DNA of 64,000 nt from Nitrospira sp. (GTDB taxonomy: Bacteria > Nitrospirota > Nitrospiria > Nitrospirales > Nitrospiraceae). The notes under the pieces were generated by a model. The model worked only from the letters and a program-made list of their open reading frames with translations, was not told the origin of the DNA and ran no database searches. The translations under genes were made by a program, and so were the position numbers. Each line of letters begins with the position of its first letter. Position 1 is the stretch's first letter. This document shows positions 42,548-52,800 of this stretch, piece by piece. The stretch is taken from positions 496,001 to 560,000 of the forward strand of contig JARFXP010000001.1 of assembly GCA_029194675.1 (NCBI GenBank), written 5' to 3'.

Positions 42548-42973
42548 GGCAATTTAATTGCACTTTAAGAACGGCCTACGCGAATTTGGCAAGCTGTGAA
42601 AGGTCGACTTTGCCTCAACCTCAATTGTTGGAGTTCCATACCATCCTGAAAAAAACGGTATACGCTCGACCTGCTCACTCAACACCTTCGGAGATCGAGC
42701 TGCAGAACAGCCACGGGCTAGCGATACTTGAACCGTGTCAGAAGGTCGGCATTACTGAACCGTTACTACCGCTGAAGGAAAGAGATACGGCGATTGAGAG
42801 TCGCGGAAATTAGATAGGTGTACGAATTAGTATTCGTTTCACAAAGGCCAGCAAAGGCTGGCGAACTAGGGAGCACGGCGCTGAAGAGAACGAGACGTCA
42901 TCACGGGGCGGAACAATATTCGGCCTACCACTCAAGCATCACTGGAGGGGCCCAAGGTACCAGGAAGGCCCAG
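42548..42973. other. 426-bp intergenic region with transposase debris
   Basis: No intact gene. The stretch 42690-42822 has IS3 OrfA-like traces (see separate entry). A small perfect hairpin gccagc-aaag-gctggc lies at 42847-42862 without a T run. Nothing else is supported. Confidence 0.5.
42690..42822 (+). pseudogene. Possible IS3-type OrfA remnant
   Basis: The plus strand reads CQKVGITEPLLPL and, after a frameshift, a GKRYGD / LRVAEIR trace. This resembles the GITEQTYYRWRKEYGGLRV segment of IS3-group OrfA proteins but is badly decayed. It fits the pattern of other transposase fragments in this locus; on its own it is weak. Confidence 0.4.
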
Positions 42974-43957
42974 TCACGAAAGGATGTTCCCTGACCTAGA
43001 AAAGCTTGAGGAAGAGAGGTTAATGCGATTGTTCTCAATATATATCCTTTTATTGAGAACCTGTTCCAATTGTTTTTGGTATGATCGATCGAAGAAGAAT
43101 TCTCTTCGATCGTCATGAAGAACCGGTAACATCTTCTTCCTTCCTGGCTTGTGTGTTGCTCCGAGTGAGGTCTTATGAACACGGTAACGAATGAGTGGCT
43201 CTCTTATCACTTGCCCTCGATAACCGCACTGAACCATATCGATCCAGAATACCCAATCTTCAAAATACCCATTATATCTGCTTAAGAATCCCGATCCATT
43301 CCGTTCTTTTACTTTTCTCCAGGCTTCCGTTCTAATGACACTTTGTGAAGGCGCTATACAGCGCTGTCTTAGGAGAAATGGATCTAGGTCATCCGTTTCC
43401 CATATAGATTCAAAATCGCCAAAACACCGCACCCAACTATAGCAACTTCCTAAACTTTCATCGGTTTCAAGAAGAGGCAAAGTCTTTTCTAAATAGGTGG
43501 AATCAAAAAAATCATCAGGATCTAGGTAACAGATATATTTTCCGGCAGCCAAGGCTGCCCCATTATTCCTGGTCTGTGCCAGTCCTTGATTTGCCTGATG
43601 AATAATCGTCGTCTTTTCATAACGAAGGTTTTGTAATATATCCGTCGTCAAATCATCCGTTGATCCATCATTGATCACAAGTATTTCAAAGCGTTGGAAC
43701 GTTTGGGCGAGAACGGACTCAATCGCTCCTTTGATGAATATTCCGTAGTTGTAGCAGGGGATAATAACGGATATCAGTGGCTTCTCAGTCGGCCATTCTT
43801 CCTGTTGTTTGTACCGACATTGTATTTGCTGCATCGCTTTCGATATCTTGTGCATTCGATAGTCAACAAACATCTCCAACCTTTCAAAAAAAGCACTACA
43901 TCCATCCTTTCTAATGATATCGATTGCCTCTCTGCCTCGTTGCAATATCGTCTTCAC
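42974..43957 (-). CDS. Family 2 glycosyltransferase
   Basis: 327 residues. After an N-terminal helical region (about 50 residues) comes the GT-A domain: PLISVIIPCYNYGIFIKGAI, ILVINDGSTDDLT, YICYLDPDDFFDSTYLEKTL (metal site) and FEDWVFWIDMVQCGYRGQVI. The GTG start at 43957 is supported by AGGAG six to seven bases upstream. The C-terminal tail is Ser-rich and may be unstructured. Strongly AT-rich for this window. Confidence 0.87.
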   Translation of the reverse strand: MKTILQRGREAIDIIRKDGCSAFFERLEMFVDYRMHKISKAMQQIQCRYKQQEEWPTEKPLISVIIPCYNYGIFIKGAIESVLAQTFQRFEILVINDGSTDDLTTDILQNLRYEKTTIIHQANQGLAQTRNNGAALAAGKYICYLDPDDFFDSTYLEKTLPLLETDESLGSCYSWVRCFGDFESIWETDDLDPFLLRQRCIAPSQSVIRTEAWRKVKERNGSGFLSRYNGYFEDWVFWIDMVQCGYRGQVIREPLIRYRVHKTSLGATHKPGRKKMLPVLHDDRREFFFDRSYQKQLEQVLNKRIYIENNRINLSSSSFSRSGNILS

Positions 43958-43980
43958 CGCCGTCTCCTGGTATGTTACAT

Positions 43981-45105
43981 TTACAAGGATGCTGTGGAAC
44001 AGCTTAACGCGCTCTTGAACTCACCGCGCATATCACGCTCTATGGCGAGTTCCAATGCTTGTTCGAACCTGTCCGTTGCATCATCCCAAGTGAAACTTCT
44101 TGCAGTGTTGTAGGCTGCATCCGACATTTTTCGCCATTCCTCTGGCTGCAATCTCAACACGCGCAACACCCGATCTGCGAGAGCATGTACATCGTTTACA
44201 TCTACTAAGTAACCGTTTAGACCCTCCTCAATCAAATCGATCGGCCCTCCAGCGCGCGTAGATACCACCGGACACCGGCATGCCATCGCCTCGAGCAGGG
44301 GCAAGCAAAATCCCTCCAGAATACTCGCGCTCAACCATACATCACATTGCGCATAGAGTTCCCTGAGCCTCTCCTGCGGCGGCCGATAATGGAATTCCGC
44401 AAAACGCGGAAGGCGCAGCCGCAAACTCGGATGTTCTGCCCCGAATGAGACGACACGAAGCGAAGGTATTTCCCTCGCAACCAGCTGGAGCACCTTGATG
44501 CTGATACCAACCCCCTTCACGGGGGAATTATGATGCAATACTCCTACGGTGGGAACCGGCATTTTCCATCTAGAAGCGGCATGGAACTGATTCAAATCGA
44601 CACCATTGGGCACATATGAAACTATGTTATCTCCAAATTCTTCTCGCGCCAGGTCGACCAGCCACCTGGACACCACGATCTTGTGCATCGGCATATGCCA
44701 TGTGTCAGATTCCAGGCTAGGTTTAATATTTTCCGTTTCGTAACCCTGAAGGAATAGTGCCTTCGCTCCTTTGGCAGGAGATAACCGCTGTACTCCCTCG
44801 GCAGTTCTATAATAAGTTGCCACTACAACATCGGCGTCCGGTACATCCGCATCCACCACTGGCCTAATCCGATCCAGTATTCGATGCTCCACTCCGATTC
44901 CATCAATATGTGAAACTACTTGGTGTGTTGTCGGCCAGGCCCGCTCAAGCAGAAATGATTTGATCTTGCTCCGCAATGCGATATGTAGCGGCGTCGAGAT
45001 GAGGACCACCTCGTGCCCGCGGCGTTTCAAACGTTCGGCGTAAATGGCAATTACTCGTATCCCACCTTGCAGCCCTGCGAATGGGAGAACTAGCGTGATT
45101 CTCAA
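43981..45105 (-). CDS. Family 4 glycosyltransferase (GT-B)
   Basis: 374 residues. N-terminal Rossmann half begins LVLPFAGLQGGIRVIAIYAE with the Gly-rich loop; the C-terminal half has VGVLHHNSPVKGVGISIKVL and the E-x7-E motif in ASILEGFCLPLLEAMACRCP, then VVSTRAGGPIDL. A retaining enzyme using a nucleotide sugar at the membrane surface. The TTG start at 45105 has AAAGGG ahead of it and begins three bases after the methyltransferase stop codon, so the two are coupled. Confidence 0.9.
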   Translation of the reverse strand: MRITLVLPFAGLQGGIRVIAIYAERLKRRGHEVVLISTPLHIALRSKIKSFLLERAWPTTHQVVSHIDGIGVEHRILDRIRPVVDADVPDADVVVATYYRTAEGVQRLSPAKGAKALFLQGYETENIKPSLESDTWHMPMHKIVVSRWLVDLAREEFGDNIVSYVPNGVDLNQFHAASRWKMPVPTVGVLHHNSPVKGVGISIKVLQLVAREIPSLRVVSFGAEHPSLRLRLPRFAEFHYRPPQERLRELYAQCDVWLSASILEGFCLPLLEAMACRCPVVSTRAGGPIDLIEEGLNGYLVDVNDVHALADRVLRVLRLQPEEWRKMSDAAYNTARSFTWDDATDRFEQALELAIERDMRGEFKSALSCSTASL

Positions 45106-45108
45106 ACT

Positions 45109-45753
45109 TTACCCTTTCTTGGCCATGACCATGATTTGAGTAGTCAAAAACTCGGAAAACATGCCAAAGGTAATCAGATCCACGACTTTCTTCCTGCCAT
45201 GAACAACCATCGCTTCCCACTCAACTTTATAGTTTGCTTTATGCAGCATTTCAAAGAAGGTGCTTTTTGTAAAAAACCTCAGGTGTGTCGAATCAAGTAT
45301 CCCACTATCGGTATAATCCCATCGGCCATATAGTGTTAGATCCGCTATAATTTTCCAATATCGTATATTAGGGATCGAACAGATCAGGGCACCATCCTTC
45401 TTTAACATTTTTGCAATTCTAGACACCGTATTCCATGGATCGCTAAGATGTTCCAAGATATCCCCACATATCACATAGTCAAAATATTCTGAGTAAGGGA
45501 GGTCTAGTGATTCGACGTCATCGTGATACATTTTGTCATAATACTTTTCCGCCTGCACCGCTGCAGGTGCATAAAGTTCTATGCCGACCAGTTCGGAAGC
45601 CTTATTCATCTCGCGCAGTTTTCTGCCGAACTGCCCCGTGCCGCAACCTACATCGAGAATCGAATTTGGCTTTTCCGTAATAAGAGGGAGAAACTCAATT
45701 TTGACCATGTTGTAGTAACTTGAGTTACTGTCCTGGATAATCTTATTCTCCAT
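45109..45753 (-). CDS. Class I SAM-dependent methyltransferase
   Basis: 214 residues. Motif I ILDVGCGTGQFGRKLRE, acidic loop LVGIELYAPAAVQAEKYYD, motif II/III region YFDYVICGDILEHLSDP and DGALICSIPNIRYW: a UbiE/small-molecule type methyltransferase common in polysaccharide loci, here probably acting on a sugar or lipid-linked glycan. ATG 45753 is favoured by GGAGGG ten bases upstream over ATG 45774. It directly precedes the GT4 gene in the same operon. Confidence 0.88.
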   Translation of the reverse strand: MENKIIQDSNSSYYNMVKIEFLPLITEKPNSILDVGCGTGQFGRKLREMNKASELVGIELYAPAAVQAEKYYDKMYHDDVESLDLPYSEYFDYVICGDILEHLSDPWNTVSRIAKMLKKDGALICSIPNIRYWKIIADLTLYGRWDYTDSGILDSTHLRFFTKSTFFEMLHKANYKVEWEAMVVHGRKKVVDLITFGMFSEFLTTQIMVMAKKG

Positions 45754-45808
45754 TCCTGAATGACCCTCCGACATGTGCCAAAATGCCTGAACCTTTCGGT
45801 TACGGCAC

Positions 45809-46996
45809 TCAGGTTACCTTTGTTCTTATAACGTCACGATATACCTGAAGGAGATTTACGCCGGCGGCACTCCACGTGACTGACGGCCCAATACTCAATC
45901 CTCGGGCGCGAAGCTTGTCCAACAGCGCACGATCGTGATGGAGCATCGTAATGTGCTCTGTAAGGGCCTTAACATCCCCGACATGATGCACCAATGCATT
46001 TTCCATATGCTTACAAATGTCTGTACAGGCATCGGAAACTAAAGGGACACATCCACTTCCCATAGCTTCAGTGCACACCAAACCAAACCCTTCTTCTATG
46101 CTTGGTAGGACGAGAATGTCGCTGCTTCGCATTAGCTCTGGCACATCAGTCCGGTGTCCGAGAACCTGAACACTGGGATGAGCCAGCATCGGTGCTAATT
46201 TGTCACGGTAGGCAGGAACAAACTCTCCTGCAATTAAGAACGAGCCGTTTTGAGACGCTGGGGAGTTCAACCACGCTTCTAGAGCATAGTGTAGGCCCTT
46301 TCTCACTGCGCATACTCCTACAGAAATCATGGTCAATCCCCGGTCCCGTTCCCTCGGCTTGCTGTTAGGATAGAAACACTTCTCATCATATCCATATATG
46401 TGCCGGACGAGTTTTTTGTGTTTAAATCCTTGATCAAGAAAGGTTCGCACTACAAACTCAGACGGACACAAGAGACAATCGGTCAATTCATACTCCATTT
46501 CCTCCTTGGCAAGGACATCGGCCTTATAGGCGTGCTCATGGTTTGGCGGTAAGCTTACTCCCAAGCGATTACATTCTTTTTGGACTACCTCATAGGCAAA
46601 TCGGGTGTGTGCATTTGGTCTTTCCAGAACGGTCGGGATGCCTAATCTCGAAGCGGTTTTTATCGTTCGCAACGAGCCTAGCGGCCAGGCATGGATGATA
46701 TCGATCTGGCCTGCGAGCTTCTCAATTCTGCGTGACACAATGTAGTCGTGAAGTGCAAACGCTCGCATAGATCCTAGAAGTTTGTAGGGAATTCGAAACC
46801 TTCCCCGGGCAAGGGTCGGTTGAACTCTGACATTGGCGGGTACCCCTCTGCTGAGGGCTCCAGGAAAAACCAACAGATCAGCTCCTGCTGCGGCAAGACC
46901 ATTCACCTGTTGCCAGGCTGTATAACAGATCCTGTCGGCCCCCAGCTTATGTGGAAAACTGTACAGTACTCTGACTTTTCCCGTATTGAGTTTCAT
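45809..46996 (-). CDS. Family 4 glycosyltransferase (GT-B)
   Basis: 395 residues. Opens VRVLYSFPHKLGADRICYTA; IDIIHAWPLGSLRTIKTASR lies in the first half; the second half has TMISVGVCAVRKGLHYALEA, FLIAGEF, VQVLGHRTDVPELMRSSDIL and PSIEEGFGLVCTEAMGSGCV with the E-x7-E motif. ATG 46996 has GAAGG four bases upstream. The frame is open up to 47161, but the extension lies antisense to an IS3 fragment and is rejected. Sugar specificity unknown. Confidence 0.88.
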   Translation of the reverse strand: MKLNTGKVRVLYSFPHKLGADRICYTAWQQVNGLAAAGADLLVFPGALSRGVPANVRVQPTLARGRFRIPYKLLGSMRAFALHDYIVSRRIEKLAGQIDIIHAWPLGSLRTIKTASRLGIPTVLERPNAHTRFAYEVVQKECNRLGVSLPPNHEHAYKADVLAKEEMEYELTDCLLCPSEFVVRTFLDQGFKHKKLVRHIYGYDEKCFYPNSKPRERDRGLTMISVGVCAVRKGLHYALEAWLNSPASQNGSFLIAGEFVPAYRDKLAPMLAHPSVQVLGHRTDVPELMRSSDILVLPSIEEGFGLVCTEAMGSGCVPLVSDACTDICKHMENALVHHVGDVKALTEHITMLHHDRALLDKLRARGLSIGPSVTWSAAGVNLLQVYRDVIRTKVT

Positions 46997-47039
46997 TTGC
47001 CTTCTGTCCTCGGAAGCTTCCCCCATCAGAGACAGTCGA

Positions 47040-47128
47040 ACGGAAAGCTTTGGCAGTACGACATCAGTTCCGCGAGCTGCCACACGTGGAAGGCGAAGTA
47101 TGGGGAGCAGGAGACTTCGGACGAGTGA
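47040..47128 (+). pseudogene. IS3-type OrfA remnant
   Basis: The plus strand reads YDISSASCHTWKAKYGEQET then SDE and a stop, matching the GISxATYYxWKxKYGG(L)xxSD segment of IS3-group OrfA. It lacks both ends. The gap 46997-47238 between a glycosyltransferase and the Alg14-Alg13 fusion holds no other supported gene. Confidence 0.65.
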
Positions 47129-47238
47129 TTCAATCGCAGCTACCGGGCGGACGTGCTGCATGCATATGTGTCCGAGTAGCTGGATCAGTCCGAGAGTTCA
47201 GTCCAAAAGGATTGCGGAGTGATAGCGAAGAGCGCCTC

Positions 47239-48222
47239 TTATGCTTCCTGCACAACCTTATGCAGCGCCGAAATGGCCCGGCTATTGTCGAAACTGAATC
47301 CCACTTTCAAATCTTCTATGTGCTGAACAGCCTTTTCCAGCTCATAAGCATTTTTTACTACTTTGGTATAACCCAACCTTTCAAGCTCATGATGCAAATC
47401 TTCATTCATATCGCGCGGAGTTGGAAGCTCGCGATATCGGTATTCCCTCGGCATCACGATAAACCTCGTCTGATATCTGAGACACAAGGTGCCGATACCC
47501 GCACTCGCCTGGTTGATGACATATTTTGCATTTAAAATGAGCTCGGAAATCTTTCCGGGAGAACAAAAGTCAAACACCTCGGCATAACTTGATTCATATT
47601 TCGTATGCCCCGCTTGAATGATGACCCTATCTTTGATGAGTCCATTTTTCACCAACTCTTCAACCCCTTGCAGCAATCTCGGAAAGGGTTCTTCCCTGGT
47701 CCCTACAGCGACAAATACGTAGTTGGAGTTTTGGGGTTTAGTAATTTTCTCTTGGCGCTTCAGTACTGGTCCAATATAGATCGCATTTTTGTTTCGACGA
47801 TCTTCCCATTGTGTGTAGATCTTACTCCCTGTTGTGAGCAAAAGTGTCGCAAACATGGAACGCGCATTCACTCTGGAATAGGTTTCAATACAAATGATCT
47901 TTTTCCCTAATAGGCGCGAGAGCAAGAATGGAATGAACGCGGTTCGGCCCGATCCGGTCGAGATCACATGGGTCGGCTTTTCTTTAGCAAATATTTTCAA
48001 CACCGGTACGACCTGGCGTAAATAGGTCCAAGGCTTTTTAAAGTGTGCCATTTCTATATAATATGCCGATTCTTGACTTAGGGGACCCTCCGTTTGTTTA
48101 TTTCTGTTGGTGATCCAGAAATGATCATACCGGTTATAAAAATCTGACAGATTGGTCATCTGCTCAAAATGCCCACCGGTTGTACAGACCAGGGCAATTT
48201 TTATGTTCACATTTTTGCCCAT
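47239..48222 (-). CDS. Alg14-Alg13-type fused glycosyltransferase (PssD/PssE-like)
   Basis: 327 residues joining two parts usually encoded separately. Residues 1-165 are Alg14/PssD-like (ALVCTTGGHFEQM, VISTGSGRTAFIPFLLSRLL, IICIETYSR), which anchors and binds the acceptor. Residues 170-327 are Alg13/PssE-like (VFVAVGTREEPFPRLLQGVE, VIIQAGHTKY, VINQASAGIGTL, RFIVMPREYRYRE), the nucleotide-sugar half. The usual His of the Alg13 HGGAG-like motif reads NQASAG. As a GT28-type enzyme it would add a sugar early to the lipid-linked unit. Confidence 0.85.
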   Translation of the reverse strand: MGKNVNIKIALVCTTGGHFEQMTNLSDFYNRYDHFWITNRNKQTEGPLSQESAYYIEMAHFKKPWTYLRQVVPVLKIFAKEKPTHVISTGSGRTAFIPFLLSRLLGKKIICIETYSRVNARSMFATLLLTTGSKIYTQWEDRRNKNAIYIGPVLKRQEKITKPQNSNYVFVAVGTREEPFPRLLQGVEELVKNGLIKDRVIIQAGHTKYESSYAEVFDFCSPGKISELILNAKYVINQASAGIGTLCLRYQTRFIVMPREYRYRELPTPRDMNEDLHHELERLGYTKVVKNAYELEKAVQHIEDLKVGFSFDNSRAISALHKVVQEA

Positions 48223-48327
48223 TCATTTCCTCTTTGCTATGGATACTCGACTTTTAGTCCGTTGTCGTTACGAGTTTGCAAACTCAGCTGCGCCGAGAAT
48301 AATCATGCCATCCACATTAAGCAAAAT

Positions 48328-49872
48328 CTAAGTTGCAAGACGGAACCATACGAACAGCCTCAGTATGGGAGAGGGAATCCGATCCAAAGAAATGAGATTG
48401 ACGAGAGCTCGGATAGAGTAGACACTATACAAAATCATGGCCGATGTCCCCACGCCGATAGCTAATAGTGTTGGCAGAACGTAAAAACCGCAAAACACTG
48501 TCGCGATTAAGGAGAGGAAGAGCAGACCGATTTTACTGTTCGCAGCTGACCAGCGAAACCCGCTGAGTCGCCGGACGACTGGATAGATCAGAAGCCAGTG
48601 AAAGACATACGATGTAAAGAATGCGATGCCTGCTCCGTTCAAACCAAATGTGCTCACGCAGATCCACGAAAAACCGATGTTAACGACAGTCCAAGCCAGC
48701 TCGACCAAGAAAAAGATTCTTTTCGCTCCTTTTGCCACAATAACAAACCCCATCGGCCACGTGATCACCTGGAGGGTGGTGCCAAGACATATCCAACGCA
48801 GGACTTCCACAGCCGCACCAAACTCTGTGCTGTAGAACACAGCGATCACCACGGATGCAAAAGTAAGCGTGGCGATCACGCCGGGCCCCGCCAGCAGGAG
48901 GCTGATCTGCGTCTGTTCGTTCACCAACCGGTTGCACTCGGCATTATCCCCAGCCACGCCGGTCAAGCGAGGATAAAAGTCCGCTCCCATGGCCTGCAAA
49001 ATGAAGCCCACATAGAGGCCACCTAATGTCCATGCAGCGTGATAGTATCCGGCCGCCTCAAGTCCTACCATGCGGAGTACCATCGTGCGGACGGCGTATG
49101 CCGCCCCCAGCGTAAAAACTCCGCTTGCCATGAAAGCGAAGCCTAGTTTTAATAATGCGGCTGCTTCATGCCTGACCTGTGATCTCCTCATCGCAGGGAA
49201 CCCGATCTGTACCTTCCGGCTGTACCACCAAGAGGTAATGAGCGTCACCGCGGCAATGCCGATAAGGGATGGCACCACCCCCTTCTCGCGCAGGAAATAC
49301 ACCAGAGGTATGCTGATCAACAGGCCGAAAAAGGAACCCAAAATCCCCATCCTGGCGAGGTCAGCGATGTACCGCATACCCTGGATCAACGCCCCTTGAG
49401 CGCCGGATACTAAGCTGAAGTACACAACGAGAGACAATAGCGCCACGGCGACGGCGTGTTGGTCGTCGCCAAAAGTTACGGCAGATATCTGCCTGGAACA
49501 CACAACCAGCACAACAGCGCCCAATATTCCCAGGAAGACGGAGGTTCGTCTCAGCACAACAGCGGTTCGTGCGATCCGCTCTGTTTCACCTGAACCGACC
49601 GCCTCGGCGATCTGGCGCACGCCACTGCTGTTGATCCCCATGCCAGCAATGCTCTGCGCAAGATTGGCAATCGATCCATACACGCCCATCAATCCGAAAC
49701 CATCCGGTCCCAGAAGCACCGCCATCGCCTTGGTACGAATAATTCCGATGGCGATGTTGATGGCGGATGCACCGCCGATCACTGCCGAACTCTTTAGAAT
49801 CTGGCCGTAACTATCTTTCTCGACCGTGGCCACCTTCGTCGTTTCTGTCAAACAATGTGGTGAAGGAGACAT
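48328..49872 (-). CDS. Wzx-type polysaccharide flippase (MOP superfamily)
   Basis: 514 residues with about fourteen hydrophobic helices in two bundles (IGGASAINIAIGIIRTKAMA near the start, MASGVFTLGAAYAVRTMVLR in the middle, IATVFCGFYVLPTLLAIGVG near the end). The MOP/RfbX layout and GSIANLAQSIAGMGINSSGV are typical of translocases that turn undecaprenyl-linked repeat units across the inner membrane. With the Wzy-like and Wzz-like genes it defines a Wzx/Wzy-dependent pathway. It follows the giant secreted gene by 24 bases. Confidence 0.9.
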   Translation of the reverse strand: MSPSPHCLTETTKVATVEKDSYGQILKSSAVIGGASAINIAIGIIRTKAMAVLLGPDGFGLMGVYGSIANLAQSIAGMGINSSGVRQIAEAVGSGETERIARTAVVLRRTSVFLGILGAVVLVVCSRQISAVTFGDDQHAVAVALLSLVVYFSLVSGAQGALIQGMRYIADLARMGILGSFFGLLISIPLVYFLREKGVVPSLIGIAAVTLITSWWYSRKVQIGFPAMRRSQVRHEAAALLKLGFAFMASGVFTLGAAYAVRTMVLRMVGLEAAGYYHAAWTLGGLYVGFILQAMGADFYPRLTGVAGDNAECNRLVNEQTQISLLLAGPGVIATLTFASVVIAVFYSTEFGAAVEVLRWICLGTTLQVITWPMGFVIVAKGAKRIFFLVELAWTVVNIGFSWICVSTFGLNGAGIAFFTSYVFHWLLIYPVVRRLSGFRWSAANSKIGLLFLSLIATVFCGFYVLPTLLAIGVGTSAMILYSVYSIRALVNLISLDRIPSPILRLFVWFRLAT

Positions 49873-49896
49873 AACCTGATTATTGCCGGAGCTGGG

Positions 49897-52800
49897 TCAT
49901 GGTTGAAACACGACATCCACCCAGTAGTTGGCCGTAGCATACGTTTGAGTGGGAAAGAGGCTGGAGGATCCATATGCATAGACCCCGTTCCCGCCGGAGA
50001 CGCCGTTGGCCAGGGCATGGAGCGGCGGGCTGTCCACACCGGTTGTCGCGAAGTAGTTCACGTTCTCACTGTAATGGCCATTGTTCGCATGGTAGGACGC
50101 CACATAAACCGTGTTGGCGGTAATGGACACCGGGCTTGAGAAGAGTACCTGCTGCCAGCCGGAGGCCGTCTCTCCTGTGAAGGTGGCTGTCGCCAGCAAG
50201 GTTCCGCTGCTCGTCCAGAGGTGAGCGACGTGGGTGCCCGTATTGGTGCTCGCCTTGTAGAAACGGATGCCGGTAATGCTCCCGTTCACATCAGAGCGGA
50301 ATTTCACCCCTAGCTCCACCGGGCTGTCGGGTCCTCCGTCCACCACGCCAGGGACCATCGTGCCGGGCCAGAGCGTGACAACATTGCTCACAACGATGCT
50401 CAAGGGCTTGGTGACCGATTGCCCATTCGCAGCTGTCACCCGTACCGTGAAGTTGAATGTGCCGGTCGCCGTGGGCGTTCCGGAGATGACTCCTGTGCCG
50501 CCGGTGAGCGCCAGGCCCGTCGGCAGTGCCCCGCTGTCGATTGACCAGGTATATGGAGTGACTCCGCCGCTGGCTGCTAGCGTGGTCGTGTAGGCCACAT
50601 TTAGATTGCCAGCGGGCAGGGAGCTCGTGGTAATCGTCAGCGGGGTTGCCTGCACAGTAAGGGTCGTGCTGCCGGTGACAGTCCCCAGTGTAGCCGAGAT
50701 GGTAGTGCTACCGGCATTGACGGCGGTGGCGAGGCCGGCGCTACTAATCGTGGCCACACTCGTGCTCAAGGACGCCCACGCGACTTGGCTGGTCAAGTTC
50801 TGCGTGCTGCCATTGGAGTAGGTCCCGGTGGCGGTGAATGACTGAGTGGCCCCCGTTGAAATCGTGGGATTGGTCGGTGTTACCGCAATGGACGAAAGTG
50901 TCGGCGCTGGGCCAGGACTGAACACGACATCCACCCAGTAGTTTGTACTGTTAAATGTTTGGTTCGGAAAGGTGCTTGTGGATCCATACCTATAGACCCC
51001 GTTGGCGCCGGAGACGCCGTTGGCCAGAGCATGGAGCGGCGGGCTGTCCACACCGGTTGTCGCGAAGTAGTTCACGTTCTCACTGTAATGGCCATTGTTC
51101 GCATGGTAGGACGCCACATAAACTGTGTTGGCCGTGATAGTGACCGGGCTCGAGAAGAGCACCTGCTGCCAGCCGGAAGCGGTCTCCCCCGTGAACGTGG
51201 CTGTCGCCAGCTTGGTGCCGGCGCTCGTCCAGAGGTTGGCGACGTGGGTGCCCGTATTGGTGCTCGCCTTGTAGAAACGGATGCCGGTAATGCTCCCGTT
51301 CACGTCAGAGCGGAATTTCACCCCCAGCTCCACCGAGCTGTCGGGTCCTCCGTCCACCACGCCAGGGACCGTCGTGCCGGGCCAGAGCGTGACAACATTA
51401 CTCACAACGATGCTCAAGGGCTTGGTGACCGATTGCCCATTCGCAGCTGTCACCCGTACCGTGAAGTTGAATGTGCCGGTCGCCGTGGGCGTTCCGGAGA
51501 TGACTCCTGTGCCGCCGGTGAGCGCCAGGCCCGTCGGCAGTGCCCCGCTGTCGATTGACCAGGTATATGGAGTGACTCCGCCGCTGGCTGCTAGCGTGGT
51601 CGTGTAGGCCACATTTAGATTGCCAGCGGGCAGGGAGCTCGTGGTAATCGTCAGCGGGGTTGCCTGCACAGTAAGGGTCGTGCTGCCGGTGACAGTCCCC
51701 AGTGTAGCCGAGATGGTAGTGCTACCGGCATTGACGGCGGTGGCGAGGCCGGCGCTACTAATCGTGGCCACACTCGTGCTCAAGGACGCCCACGCGACTT
51801 GGCTGGTCAAGTTCTGCGTGCTGCCATTGGAGTAGGTCCCGGTGGCGGTGAATGACTGAGTGGCCCCCGTTGAAATCGTGGGATTGGTCGGTGTTACCGC
51901 AATGGACGAAAGAGTCGGCGCTGGGCCAGCATTGAACAGCGGATCCACCCAATAGTTTGTACCGTTATAGGTCTGGGTCGGTGCGGTGCTGGTAGCCCCA
52001 TACGCGTAGGTGCCGGCGATGGCCTGGAGCGAAGAATTGTCCGCGGCCGTCGTCGGGAAGTAGTTCTGATCGAAGCTGTAGTGGCCGTTGGAAGCGTGGT
52101 ACGACACCGTGTAGACTGTGTTGGCGGTGACACTCACTGGACTCGAGAAGAGCACCTGCTGCCAGCCGGAAGCGGTTTCTGCCGTGAAGGTGGCTGTCGC
52201 AAGCAACGTTCCGGTGCTCGTCCAGAGGTTGGCGACGTGGGTACCCGTATTGGTGCTCGCCTTGTAGAATTGGACGCCGGTAATAGTCCCGTTCACGGTA
52301 GGGCGGAACTGCAGCCCCAGTTCCACCGGGCTGTCTGGTCCCCCGTCCACCACGGCAGGGACCGTCGAGTCAGACCAGAATCCACATGTCGGGCATGGTG
52401 GAGCGGCCCCAACGACCGTCACGCCAATGCCCGCCGAAGGGGTCTCCAGATTAGCACTGTCGTCAACGGCTCGACTCTTGATGATTGTGGAACTCACAGT
52501 CGACGGCCGCCAGCTATAACTCCAGCTCTCACGGCCTGTGGCCGGATGCCATGTGGTTCCTCCGTCCGTCGAGATCTCGACTCCGCCCACGACTCCACCC
52601 CCGCTGTCCACAGCCGTACCGGTAATGGTTACGATAGTGTCGACTGTGACGGAGGAACCAGCCGATGGAGCAGTGATGCTCGAGTTTGGAGCAGCCTGAT
52701 CGGTAGAAGCGGTAGCAGCTATAAGCCCTGGCTGCCTGGTCGCTGGCTGCACACCCATATCAGCGAAGAGGTTGACGGTGGCCTGCTGCATACGAATGTC

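Noticed and set aside
42847-42862. Small perfect hairpin as a terminator
   Set aside because: Only six pairs and no T run on either side, so it is not a convincing terminator.
46997-47161. N-terminal extension of the glycosyltransferase at 45809
   Set aside because: It runs antisense to another IS3 fragment and ATG 46996 has a good ribosome site and family-like start.
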